Assembly (NCBI RefSeq): GCF_001427795.1
Contig: NZ_LMHJ01000001.1
Coordinates: 2,071,664 to 2,135,663 of the forward strand
Reading direction: 5' to 3'
DNA: 64,000 nt
From: Nocardioides sp. Root682
Lineage (GTDB): Bacteria; Actinomycetota; Actinomycetes; Propionibacteriales; Nocardioidaceae
Part shown: positions 27,215-35,996 of the stretch, in pieces
Layout: every line of letters starts with the position of its first letter
Position numbering within the stretch: the stretch's first letter is position 1
Translations under genes and position numbers: made by a program
Notes under the pieces: generated by a model
What the model saw: only the letters and a program-made list of their open reading frames with translations
The model's database searches: none
Told to the model about the DNA's origin: nothing

Positions 27215-28723
27215 TCATTCCGTCACGGAGGAGACGCGTGACGGCATCACCAGCCCGGCGACGACCAGCGCGACGGACGTGCACGCCACCACCACGAAGA
27301 CCGTGTGCAGGGCCGGGTCGAGGATGCTGATCGGGAGCGCGTCGAGGTCCACCTCACCGGCTCGCTGCCCGCCGCCGAGACGCGAGGCCACCACACCGTT
27401 GGCCACGGCACCGAACACGGCGACGCCGACCGCGCTCCCGACCGAGCGCGCGAACATGTTGGTGCCGGTGGCCACGCCCCGGTCGCGCCAGCCGACCGCG
27501 GACTGCGCCGCGATGATGCTCGGGCTGGCGACGTAGCCGAGGCCGAGCCCGAGCACCAGGCAACCGAGCGCCAGCAGCCAGACCGGGCTGCCGGGTCCCA
27601 CGCTGGCAACGATGCCGGTGCCGACGAGGCCGAAGGCGGCACCCGCGAGCAGGCAGGGGCGATAGCCCCAACGCAGGTAGAAACGCCCGGCCGTGCTCGC
27701 TGCGATGGGCCACCCGATGGCGAGCGCCGCGACCGCGAGGCCGGCGACGACAGCTCCGGCGCCGAGAACCCGCTGGGCGTACACCGGGACGTAGGAGGTG
27801 ACGCCGAGCATCAGCATTCCGACCACGAACGCCCCGATCGTGGCGGCGTTGAGGACCCGGTTGCCGAACACCCACAGCGGCAGGACGGGATCGGGGACCC
27901 GCCGCTCGACGGCGACGAAGGCCAGCAACAGGACCGCGGAGGCGACGAAGATGCCCACGCCGGCCGGCGACCACCAGGGCCACCGGATGCCACCCTCGAG
28001 CAGGCCGAGCAGCAGCAACAGGGCCGCCCCGGCCAGCAGGAGGGCTCCGACGACATCGATGGATCGACGCTCCGCGCGGGCCTCGTGGGCCGCGGTCTCC
28101 TCGAAGCGACGCACCAGCACCACGGCGGCCAGCACCCCGAGCGGCACGTTGATCCAGAAGATCCAGCGCCAGGACGTGTGCTCCGACAGCAGACCGCCGA
28201 GGGTCGGGCCGACGACCGCCGCGACGGCCCACACGCCGGCGACGTAGCTCTGCGCGACCGCGCGCTCGGCAACGGAGTAGATGTCGCCCATGATCGTGAC
28301 GGCCGCGGGCTGGATCGCACCGGCGCCGAGGCCCTGGACCGCGCGGAAGACGATCAGTGCGGTCATGCTCCACGAGAGCGCGCAGAGCACCGAGCCGAGG
28401 ACGAACAGCGTGATCCCGAACAGCATCAACGGCTTGCGGCCGAAGACATCGGCCAGCTTGCCGTAGATCGGGGTGGTCACGGCCTGCGCCAGGAGGTACG
28501 TCGAGAACAGCCACGGGAACTGGGTGAAACCGCCCAGGTCCTCGACGATCGCGGGGACAGCAGTCGCGAGGATCGTGGTGTCGATCGCGACGAGCGCCAC
28601 GCTCAGCATCACCGCGCCGAGGATCGGGCCCCGCTCGCTGCGCAGTCCCACATGGGCCCGCGTCACGGGAGCGGGCGCGGAGAGGGTCACGTCAAGCGGC
28701 AACCGGCGGCCGCGGTTCGGCAT
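27215..28723 (-). CDS. MFS drug exporter, DHA2 (EmrB/QacA) family, 14 helices
   Basis: A proton-driven efflux transporter of about 502 residues. Helix 1 has AIDTTILATAVPAIVEDLGG, followed by the loop motif KLADVFGRKP and the antiporter motif C form GPTLGGLL, all typical of the DHA2 group. About 14 hydrophobic segments are visible. I placed the start at ATG 28723, preceded by GAGGGA; a later GTG is possible. It begins 31 bp after the stop of the Ser/Thr kinase gene on the same strand, so the kinase and exporter may be one transcript. The substrate is not predictable. Confidence 0.88.
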   Translation of the reverse strand: MPNRGRRLPLDVTLSAPAPVTRAHVGLRSERGPILGAVMLSVALVAIDTTILATAVPAIVEDLGGFTQFPWLFSTYLLAQAVTTPIYGKLADVFGRKPLMLFGITLFVLGSVLCALSWSMTALIVFRAVQGLGAGAIQPAAVTIMGDIYSVAERAVAQSYVAGVWAVAAVVGPTLGGLLSEHTSWRWIFWINVPLGVLAAVVLVRRFEETAAHEARAERRSIDVVGALLLAGAALLLLLGLLEGGIRWPWWSPAGVGIFVASAVLLLAFVAVERRVPDPVLPLWVFGNRVLNAATIGAFVVGMLMLGVTSYVPVYAQRVLGAGAVVAGLAVAALAIGWPIAASTAGRFYLRWGYRPCLLAGAAFGLVGTGIVASVGPGSPVWLLALGCLVLGLGLGYVASPSIIAAQSAVGWRDRGVATGTNMFARSVGSAVGVAVFGAVANGVVASRLGGGQRAGEVDLDALPISILDPALHTVFVVVACTSVALVVAGLVMPSRVSSVTE

Positions 28724-28754
28724 TCCCTCGACACGTGACCGGAACGTGATCGGG

Positions 28755-30638
28755 CTACCCGAGGCCGTCCTCGGCCTTGTCGAGGAACCCCTGGAGGTCG
28801 AAGACGTCACCGGAGGGCGGCGCCGCGATCTCGACCTCCTTGTCGAAGTCGGAGAACTCGAAGAAGTCCACGTCGCTCTCCTCGATCCTCAGCAGGTAGT
28901 GCGGTTCGTCGAGCCGGACGTGGAGGACCTCGCGCTGAGAACCCTCGGTCTGCTCGATCTTCACGGCGTCCTCGTCGCCGACCTCGTCCTCGCCGAGGCT
29001 GGTGGCCGTGGCGTCCTCGCGACCGTCCCGCTCCAGGAACTCGTCGAGGTCGCAGAAGGCATCGGTCGTCTCGAGCAGGCTGTTCTCGAGCACCCAGCGA
29101 TCCCCGATGACCGGCAGCACCAAGGCCGCCGCGTCGCCGCCGCTCGTCGAGTTCCAGAACGCTGCGTCGGCGCGGAGGTAGAGGTTCTCGTCCACCCGCA
29201 GGATCTCGGCGACCCCGCCGGAGGACTTCTCCGTCATGGTGCCCTTGCAGTCGCCGCGACTGGTCGCCGTGACGTCCACCTCGACCGGCGAACCGTCGTC
29301 ATCGAACTGCCCGCGGATGCGCGCGCTCTCGACGACGGCCATGTCGCGTTCGGAGGCCCGGAGGATGTCCTTGGGCTCCAGTGCCAGGAACGACTCCTCC
29401 GCCGGCGAGGGGTCGTCGCCACCGCTGCCACTGGTGAGGAGCGCGGCGCCGATGCCGGCGCCGAGGGCGACCGCCGCGGCAGCCCCACCGAGGGCCCACC
29501 ACTTCTTCGAGGAGGTACGACGTCCGGTGGGCGTCGCGCTCAGGAAGGCCGGCGGCGGCGGATTCGCGGCCGCGGGCACGTAGGCCGTCACGGGCACGGG
29601 GCGCGCGGCCGGCGCGGGCGTGGGTGTCGGCGTCGGCGTGGGTGTGGGCGTGGGCGTCGGCGTCGGCGTGGGGCGGATCGGTCGCATCGCCGTACTCCCC
29701 TTGGCCTCGGGCACCGCGGCACCCGGGGTGATCGGGAGCCGGAGCGCGGCGTGCAGGTCGGCACTCATCTCGCTGGCCGCCTGGTAGCGCTCGGCGGCGT
29801 CCTTGGCCATCGCGGTGCGCAGGATCCGGTTGGTGGCGTTGACCATCGGGCTGCTGCCCGACAGCTGGGGGACCGGGTGGCTCACGTGGGCGGCGACCAG
29901 CTGGTACTCGGAGGTGCCCGCGTAGGGCGGGGTCCCCGTCAATGCGACCCACAACAGGCAGCCGAGGGCGTAGATGTCGGTCGATGCGCTGGCCTTGGCC
30001 CCGCCGTGGAGCTCGGGCGCCATGTAGGACGGGGTACCGACGGCCGAGGCGCTGAACCGGGTGGCGTCGGCGTTCATCTTGCGGGCGATACCGAAGTCGG
30101 CGAGGTAGGCCCGCACTGAACCGGGCCTGCGCCGCACCAGCACGTTGCCGGGCTTGATGTCGCGGTGCACGAGGCCCGCGTCGTGGGCGTCCGCGAGACC
30201 GCTGGTGACCTGCTCGATGATCTCGAGCGCCTCGACCAGGCTGGGCGTCCCGTGGGTCCGGATCAGGTGCCCGAGGTCGCCGCCCGGGATGAGCTGGCTG
30301 GCGATGTAGAGGTAGCCGTCCTCCTCCCCGTGGGCGTACACCGACACGACGTGGGCGGACTCCAGGGACGCCTGCGAACGTGCCTCACGGGTGAAGCGCT
30401 CACGGAACTCCGGGTCGTGCGCGAACAGCGGCGTGATGACCTTCAGCGCGACCTCGCGCCCGAGGTTCTCCTCCATGGCGCGGTAGACCACGCCCATTCC
30501 GCCCTGGCCCAGCTGCTCGACGATCCGGAACCGGCCGATCCGCGACCCGGGGACCGGGTCGCCGGAGCCGGAGCCAGAGCCGGAGCCAGAGAAGGAGGAC
30601 ACGCCCTCTGTTCTACCGGACGACCGTGTCGGCGACAT
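28755..30638 (-). CDS. Transmembrane serine/threonine protein kinase with extracellular lipoprotein-like sensor
   Basis: About 627 residues. The PknB-type kinase domain has a glycine loop GQGGMGVVY (44-52), ALKV Lys66, HRDIKPGN (Asp160) and DFG (Asp181). A proline-threonine dipeptide repeat linker follows, then one membrane helix (about 379-403) and an extracellular domain of about 220 residues. That domain has no PASTA repeats; its pattern of strands and helices, with YLRADAAFW, looks like the LppX/LprG lipoprotein fold, which is an inference. A glycine-serine run (GSGSGSGSG) lies near the N-terminus. ATG 30638 lacks a clear ribosome site, and GTG 30602 preceded by AGAGG is a credible alternative. 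An MFS exporter follows 31 bp downstream. Confidence 0.9.
   Translation of the reverse strand: MSPTRSSGRTEGVSSFSGSGSGSGSGDPVPGSRIGRFRIVEQLGQGGMGVVYRAMEENLGREVALKVITPLFAHDPEFRERFTREARSQASLESAHVVSVYAHGEEDGYLYIASQLIPGGDLGHLIRTHGTPSLVEALEIIEQVTSGLADAHDAGLVHRDIKPGNVLVRRRPGSVRAYLADFGIARKMNADATRFSASAVGTPSYMAPELHGGAKASASTDIYALGCLLWVALTGTPPYAGTSEYQLVAAHVSHPVPQLSGSSPMVNATNRILRTAMAKDAAERYQAASEMSADLHAALRLPITPGAAVPEAKGSTAMRPIRPTPTPTPTPTPTPTPTPTPAPAARPVPVTAYVPAAANPPPPAFLSATPTGRRTSSKKWWALGGAAAAVALGAGIGAALLTSGSGGDDPSPAEESFLALEPKDILRASERDMAVVESARIRGQFDDDGSPVEVDVTATSRGDCKGTMTEKSSGGVAEILRVDENLYLRADAAFWNSTSGGDAAALVLPVIGDRWVLENSLLETTDAFCDLDEFLERDGREDATATSLGEDEVGDEDAVKIEQTEGSQREVLHVRLDEPHYLLRIEESDVDFFEFSDFDKEVEIAAPPSGDVFDLQGFLDKAEDGLG
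29615..29680. repeat. Proline-threonine dipeptide repeat tract in the kinase gene
   Basis: About ten tandem Pro-Thr codon pairs (alternating GGCGTG/GGCGTC units on the plus strand) code for a stiff spacer between the kinase domain and the membrane helix. The short repeated unit makes copy-number change likely. Confidence 0.8.
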
Positions 30639-30651
30639 GACGCGGCGGTCA

Positions 30652-30731
30652 GTGCCGCGCTCCGACTGCTCTGGAAATCCCCCCAGGGTTGTCCCCAGAA
30701 CCACCGACGGTGTGGTCAGGGAGCGCGGCAC
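30652..30731. other. Long-range inverted repeat in the kinase/histidine-kinase divergent region
   Basis: GTGCCGCGCTCC at 30652-30663 is exactly complementary to GGAGCGCGGCAC at 30720-30731. The 56-base interior contains smaller pairings (ACCACCG...CGGTGTGGT). It could be a structured leader, a pair of protein-binding half sites, or chance in GC-rich DNA. Confidence 0.45.
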
Positions 30732-30858
30732 GCCGTACTGCACGGGCCACTCCCCCACGGTGCGACCCGTGCGAATTGTCTCGCTTGCGCAGTGGCACCG
30801 ATACCCGCGATTCCGAGGACAGCCACCCAATCCGGGGTCGCACCCCCACCATTGGGCC

Positions 30859-30864
30859 TAGCAT
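30859..30864 (+). promoter_or_regulatory. -10 element of the histidine kinase gene, leaderless type
   Basis: TAGCAT ends 6 bases before ATG 30871. There is no ribosome site, which suggests a leaderless message. Confidence 0.5.
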
Positions 30865-30870
30865 CCGGCC

Positions 30871-33045
30871 ATGAGGCGCGGGCGGTCCGAAGGTCGTTCC
30901 TTCGCCGCGTCCGTGGAACGCGGGCTGCAGCTGGCCATCGGCATGGTGATCCTGGCGAAGACCCTCGTCTGGGCCGGCCAGTTCGCCCTCCAGCCGTCGT
31001 ACGACGGCGAGGACCTGACGCTCGCAGCGGTCCTGGTGTGCTCGGTCCTCATCGCCGGGATCAACTGTCTGCGGGGGCGCGCGTCCACCGCGGACGTCGT
31101 GCTGTGCACGATCGCGATGGTCGCGGGCGCCCTGATGCATCGCGACGACGTGCCTCTGTCCGGGGCTGCGGACTCCCCGATCATCCATCTGGCCGAGCCG
31201 ATGCTGCTGGTGATCGCCGCCCGTCGCCGCGGCGCGGTGGCGACGATGGTGCTCATTGCCGCACTGTTCGTGGGCCTGCGCTGGATCACGGGAGGTGACG
31301 ACGGCCTCGTCTACGGGCTCCAGGAGGCCGCGCTCATCGGCGGCTCCGTGTTCGGCGCCCTGTTCCTCGTCACGCACATGCGGCGCGCCTCAGGCCGCGC
31401 GGAACGTGCGCTCGCCACCCGTCGGGTCGACGAGGCCGAGCGCATGTCGTCGGCCGAGGTCGAGGCGACGTCGTTCCTGCACGACGACCTGATCCCGACC
31501 CTGCTGGCCGTCGCCGGCCTGCCCGGGGACCCGGACACGTGGTCCGCGGCAGCCAACGCGCTCGAGGAGATCGAGGTCCCGGCGGCCGAGCAGGGACTCG
31601 GCGACCTGGTCGCGGAGATCCGGACGGCGGCGGATCGCGAGCACCTCAAGGCCCGGTTCGTGGTGCGCGGGCGACGCCAGCGACTGCCCGACGTCGTACA
31701 GGACGCCCTGCTGGGCGCGGCGACCGAGGCGCTGCGCAACGTCGCGCGGCACAGTGGGCAACGGCGCGTGCGCGTCACCGTCGTACGACGAATTGGCTCG
31801 ATCCGCGTGGTGATCGCCGATCCGGGTCTGGGGTTCACCGCGGATCCCGGCGTCGGGCTGCGCGTCGCGATCGCTGGACGGGTGTCCGCCGTGGGCGGGA
31901 CGTCGCGCGTGGACAGCGTCCCCGGCTCGGGGACGACGGTGGTCCTGATGTGGCGCTACCGCCGGCTCGCGCGCCTGCTCGGCATGTCGCCCGCCCACGA
32001 CCAGGTGATCCGGGCGGTGGTGCCGGACCCGGGCCGGGTGGCCCTGGTGGCCAGCGCGGTGCTCGCCGGCGGGTACCTCGCGACCGCGGCGCTGTTGACG
32101 CTGGACAACCCGGTGCAACCGGAGTCGTACCTGGGCGCCGTCGCCATAGCTGCGCTGGTCGTGCTCCTCACCAATGCGATGACCCGGGGGCCACTGTCGC
32201 CGGCCCACCTCGTTCTCGCCGCGGCGGCCCCGACCGCGATCCTGGCCGCGGCGCTCCCCTCTGTTCCGGCCGAGGGTCTCGGCGGTGCCCAGTCGTGGTT
32301 GATCGAGTTCAGCGCCCTGCCGGCGCTCGCGGTCGCCTGGGTCGTGTCGCAACGCATGATCATGCTGCTCCTGGTGCCGAACGCGCTCGTGATCACCGCG
32401 GTCGCCCTGCACCTGGATCGGCCTGTCAGCGACCTGCCGCACCTGCTGTTCGTCCAGCCGCTCAACGCCCTGTTCGTCGGGATCATCGTGTCCGTGTGTC
32501 GGCGCGCCGGACACATGGTCACGAACCGGGCCACCCCCCGGACGTCCGATCGCCGGGTCGCCCTCGAGAGTCTCCTGGGCAATTTCCTCGCGCCCGTGCA
32601 GGAGATCCTGATCCGAGGAGCGCTGGGCAGGGTGACCACCACTGAGTCGACGCGGGCGGCGCTCCTGGCGCACGCCGCGAGGGACTGCCTCTACCTTCCC
32701 GGGACCGAGCACGCCGACCTGCGGGCCGAGCTCACCGCGCTACGGGCCGCCGGCGCCCAGGTGGAGAGCCGGATGACCGAGTACCCCGCGGCCACGCGCA
32801 CCCTGGCCTCCGCGCTCCGGGCGCTCGTCGGCAGCAGCCCCGGTCAGGTCACCATCTCCGGCACCGTCGACGAGTCGTCCGTGGTCGTGGTGCCCGGCCT
32901 CGCGGCCGACGCCGCTGCGCGGGTCACCCGCTCGCTGCCCATCTCCTGGCAGGCGCGAGCCGAACCGGAGGCCCTGGTGCTGACGGGGCCGCCGGACCTC
33001 GCTTCGGTCATTCGTCGAGGTGGCCGTCGGCTCGTGCGCGACTGA
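30871..33045 (+). CDS. Unusual membrane sensor histidine kinase (NarL/DesK-like) with degenerate second half
   Basis: A 724-residue protein. Five or so membrane helices (about 20-168) precede a phosphoacceptor segment FLHDDLIPTL with His204. A HATPase domain follows, with an N-box (EALRNVARHS), DPGLGF and a GSGTTVVL G-box. A second set of membrane helices (about 395-515) follows, and the last 190 residues look like a worn copy of the dimerisation/ATPase part (ALRALVGSSPGQVTISG resembles the N-box region, but the ATP motifs are lost). This doubled layout is uncommon. The gene ends inside the 3' end of the convergent response regulator, its likely partner. A leaderless start at ATG 30871 is probable. 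Confidence 0.82.
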   Translation: MRRGRSEGRSFAASVERGLQLAIGMVILAKTLVWAGQFALQPSYDGEDLTLAAVLVCSVLIAGINCLRGRASTADVVLCTIAMVAGALMHRDDVPLSGAADSPIIHLAEPMLLVIAARRRGAVATMVLIAALFVGLRWITGGDDGLVYGLQEAALIGGSVFGALFLVTHMRRASGRAERALATRRVDEAERMSSAEVEATSFLHDDLIPTLLAVAGLPGDPDTWSAAANALEEIEVPAAEQGLGDLVAEIRTAADREHLKARFVVRGRRQRLPDVVQDALLGAATEALRNVARHSGQRRVRVTVVRRIGSIRVVIADPGLGFTADPGVGLRVAIAGRVSAVGGTSRVDSVPGSGTTVVLMWRYRRLARLLGMSPAHDQVIRAVVPDPGRVALVASAVLAGGYLATAALLTLDNPVQPESYLGAVAIAALVVLLTNAMTRGPLSPAHLVLAAAAPTAILAAALPSVPAEGLGGAQSWLIEFSALPALAVAWVVSQRMIMLLLVPNALVITAVALHLDRPVSDLPHLLFVQPLNALFVGIIVSVCRRAGHMVTNRATPRTSDRRVALESLLGNFLAPVQEILIRGALGRVTTTESTRAALLAHAARDCLYLPGTEHADLRAELTALRAAGAQVESRMTEYPAATRTLASALRALVGSSPGQVTISGTVDESSVVVVPGLAADAAARVTRSLPISWQARAEPEALVLTGPPDLASVIRRGGRRLVRD

Positions 33046-33649
33046 TCAGGCCGTGCACGTTGCCGGGGTCGACGCCTCCGGACCGGTAGGCACGGGCCGC
33101 CCGGAACAGGTGTTCACGCACCGTCACCTCGCTGATCCCCAGGTCGCGCGCCACCAACCGGTAGGGCAGGCCGGTGCTCACGGCCCGGAGGATCTCGATC
33201 TGGCGCTGCGACAGGCGCGTGCCGAGCCCGTCATCGGTCAGCAACATCGCTGCGAGCTGGCCCGAGCAGGCGAGCTCGCCCGCAACGCCGTCCCGGATGG
33301 CCTGGGCGATGGTCTGGATCGGGTCCACCTTGAGGACCAGGCCAGCCGCGCCGGCCTGGATGGCCCGCCGGACCGGCATCGGCCGCTCCTCCGCGGTGAA
33401 CAGCAGGACGACGATGTCGCGGGCCACGAGCGCGGCCACCGATTCCTCGGCGACGGGCTGGTCCGGGATGTGCAGGTCCAGGAGGACGACGTCGAGCCCG
33501 TCGGGAGTGTTCTCGAGGAGCTCGTCCACCGAGCCGGCGATGGACACGAGCGCCATGTCGGGGGCGTGCTTCGCCAACGCGGCACCCACACCAGCAAGCA
33601 CCACTGGATGGTTGTCGATCGCCCCGACCCTGATCACTGCGGACACCAC
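33008..33649 (-). CDS. LuxR/NarL-family response regulator
   Basis: About 213 residues: a receiver domain with acidic residues near Asp12 and the phosphorylation site Asp58 (VVLLDLH), a conserved Lys in GLVLKVD, and a C-terminal LuxR helix-turn-helix (LSQRQIEILRAVSTGLPYRL, then DLGISEVTVREHLF). The start is taken as GTG 33649; an in-frame start at 33685 would add 12 weak residues. Its last 38 bp overlap the end of the convergent histidine kinase gene, so the two transcripts are antisense at their ends. It begins 41 bp after the MMPL gene on the same strand. Confidence 0.88.
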   Translation of the reverse strand: MVSAVIRVGAIDNHPVVLAGVGAALAKHAPDMALVSIAGSVDELLENTPDGLDVVLLDLHIPDQPVAEESVAALVARDIVVLLFTAEERPMPVRRAIQAGAAGLVLKVDPIQTIAQAIRDGVAGELACSGQLAAMLLTDDGLGTRLSQRQIEILRAVSTGLPYRLVARDLGISEVTVREHLFRAARAYRSGGVDPGNVHGLISRARADGHLDE

Positions 33650-33690
33650 GCCAGTATGGCCAGCACGCACGGTCCCGCGTGCCAAAACGG

Positions 33691-35868
33691 TCAGACCCCG
33701 ACAGGTTCCTTGTCCGCCGACGCGGCGCCGCCGTCGGGATGCGGCAGGTCGTCGTACTCCTCACGGAAGCCGTGGCGCTGCCACCAGCGGGCCATCGGCG
33801 CGGGCGCCCACCAGTTCCAGCGACCGAGCAGCTTCATCGTGGCCGGCACCAGCAGGGCCCGTACGACGGTCGCGTCGACGAGGATCGCCACCAGCATCCC
33901 GAGGCCCATCATCTTCATGAAGACCACGCCGCTGAGGCTGAAGGCACCGATGACGACCGCGAGCAGCAGGGCAGCACTGGTGATGATGCGACCGGTCTTC
34001 TGCACACCCGTCTGGACGGCGAGATCGTTGTCGCCCGTGGCGTCCCACTGCTCGCGGACCCGCGACAGCAGGAAGACCTCGTAGTCCATCGAGAGGCCGA
34101 ACAGCACGGCGAGCATCACGATCGGGTTGGTCAGGTCGAGGAAGCCCTGCGGCGTGAAGCCGAGCAGGCCCGACAGGTGGCCGTCGCTGAAGATCCAGGT
34201 GACCACACCGAAGGAGGCGGTGATCGAGAAGGCGTTCATCAGCACGGCCTTGAGCGGGAGCACCAGCGACCCGAAGGCCATGAAGAGCAGCAACAGCATC
34301 ACGCCGATGACGATCCCGCCCATCAGCGGCAGGTGGTTCCCGACCGATTCCGCGAGGTCGACCGTGTCGGCCGTCAGGCCGCCGACGAGGGCCTCCGAGC
34401 CGTCCGGGCTGGCCACCGCGCGGACGTCGCGCACGATCTGCTGCGACCCCTCGGTCTGGCTGTTGCCCTCCCAGGTGACGCGGAGCAGGGTCGTGTCGCC
34501 CTCCGTCACCACGGGACGGACGTCGGTCACGCCGGTGACGTCGCGCTTGATCGCACTCTCGTACGACGCCACGCCGGTCTCGTCCGCTCCGGTCAGCAGC
34601 ACGTTGGCGGTCGAGCGCTCCTCGCCGAACTCGGAGTTGAGTCGCTCGGCGGCCTGGTGGGACGGGGTGTCCGCAGGGAGCACCCGGTAGTCGACGCTGC
34701 CCCACTTCACGCCCAGGAAGGGCGAGGCGACGGCGAGCAGCACCACGGTGACGGCGGTGGCGACGATGACCGGACGGCGCATCACGGCGCGCGCGAGGCG
34801 GGCCCAGGCGCCGGTGTCGGACTCGGTCGGGGTGGAGCGCTGCAGGAACGGGATCCGCACCGAGTCGATCCGGGTGCCGAGCACGGCCAGGGCGGCGGGC
34901 AGGACGGTCAGTGCGGCGACCATCGCGATGAGCACGGCCGCGATCCCGCCGTACCCGATCGACTTGAGGAAGGTCTGTGGGAACACCAGCAGCGAGCTCA
35001 TCGCAGCCGCGACGGTGAGCGCCGAGAAGGCAACGGTGCGGCCAGCGGTCGCCATCGTGCGCAGCAGCGCCCGGCGGGTGTCATCGGGGGTCTTCGCGAT
35101 CTCCTCACGGAAGCGCGAGACCACGAAGAGGGCGTAGTCGATCGCCAGGCCCATGCCGAGCAGGGTGATGATGTTGGGCGCGAAGATCGAGACCTCGACG
35201 AGCTCGTTGAGCCCGGCGACCGTGGCGCGGGCACCGAGCACCGCGATCAACCCGACCAGGACCGGCATCAGTGCCGCGACCACGCTGCGGAAGATGATCA
35301 GCGACAGGATCAGCACGATCGGGAGCGAGACGATCTCGGCCCGGAGCAGGTCGTTCTTCGTCTCCTCGTTGACGTCGTTGTAGACGGCGTAGGGTCCGGC
35401 GATCCCGGTCTCCAGCGAGCTCTCCCCGATGATCGGCTTCAGCGCCTTGGAGGCGTCGAGGAAGTCGTTCTGGGTCTCACCGGCGAGCGAGATGTAGACC
35501 GCGGTGGCGTGTCCGTCCTCGCTGAGCATCGCCGGGTCCTGGACGTCGTAGTAGGTGACGTCCGAGGCCGCGATGTCGCCCGGGACCTGGGCGAGGGTCC
35601 GCTCGACCTCCGCCTGGAAGGCGGGGTCGGTGGCCAGCTCGTCGTCACTGGAGAAGATGACGATCGCGTCGATCGACTGGTTGCCGAAGGTCTCGCGTTC
35701 GAGGGCGAGCTCGCGTGACGACTCCGACGCCGGGTCGTCGAAGCCCCCGGAGGCGAGCTTGTCCTCGAGTCCGATGCCTGCAATTGCGGCAGCGGCCGTG
35801 ACGGCGAGCCCGACCAGCAGGATCACCACCGCGCGCCGTACGACCAGGGCGCCCCATCGCTCGATCAT
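33691..35868 (-). CDS. MMPL-family (RND-type) membrane transporter
   Basis: A 725-residue transporter with the two-fold MMPL/RND plan: one helix, a large extracytoplasmic loop (about 40-180) and a bundle of five helices, repeated once. DYALFVVSRFREE and DYEVFLLSRVREQW mark the equivalent loops with the conserved Asp-Tyr pair. Mycobacterial relatives export lipids or siderophores. ATG 35868 has a good GAAGGAG ribosome site. It diverges from a TetR-family gene across an inverted-repeat-rich promoter, so it is very probably repressed by that protein, as in other MMPL/TetR pairs. Confidence 0.92.
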   Translation of the reverse strand: MIERWGALVVRRAVVILLVGLAVTAAAAIAGIGLEDKLASGGFDDPASESSRELALERETFGNQSIDAIVIFSSDDELATDPAFQAEVERTLAQVPGDIAASDVTYYDVQDPAMLSEDGHATAVYISLAGETQNDFLDASKALKPIIGESSLETGIAGPYAVYNDVNEETKNDLLRAEIVSLPIVLILSLIIFRSVVAALMPVLVGLIAVLGARATVAGLNELVEVSIFAPNIITLLGMGLAIDYALFVVSRFREEIAKTPDDTRRALLRTMATAGRTVAFSALTVAAAMSSLLVFPQTFLKSIGYGGIAAVLIAMVAALTVLPAALAVLGTRIDSVRIPFLQRSTPTESDTGAWARLARAVMRRPVIVATAVTVVLLAVASPFLGVKWGSVDYRVLPADTPSHQAAERLNSEFGEERSTANVLLTGADETGVASYESAIKRDVTGVTDVRPVVTEGDTTLLRVTWEGNSQTEGSQQIVRDVRAVASPDGSEALVGGLTADTVDLAESVGNHLPLMGGIVIGVMLLLLFMAFGSLVLPLKAVLMNAFSITASFGVVTWIFSDGHLSGLLGFTPQGFLDLTNPIVMLAVLFGLSMDYEVFLLSRVREQWDATGDNDLAVQTGVQKTGRIITSAALLLAVVIGAFSLSGVVFMKMMGLGMLVAILVDATVVRALLVPATMKLLGRWNWWAPAPMARWWQRHGFREEYDDLPHPDGGAASADKEPVGV

Positions 35869-35922
35869 TCCGACTCCTTCGCACCCATCCGTGGAAACCT
35901 CCTGTGACAGCCAGTCAGTTTC

Positions 35923-35953
35923 GTTAACACTGTTCACGGTAAACGGTGTAAAC
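35923..35953. promoter_or_regulatory. Candidate TetR operator between MMPL and TetR genes
   Basis: Four related half-sites lie in 31 bp: GTTAACAC (35923-35930), GTTCAC (35932-35937), GTAAAC (35939-35944) and GTGTAAAC (35946-35953). The outer pair forms an inverted repeat and so does the inner pair, as if two dimers bind. The patch is clearly AT-richer than its surroundings and sits where both divergent promoters must be. Confidence 0.65.
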
Positions 35954-35996
35954 TAATCTCGTCAAGTGCTCTCACCCCCACATCTCGAGGAGCCCC

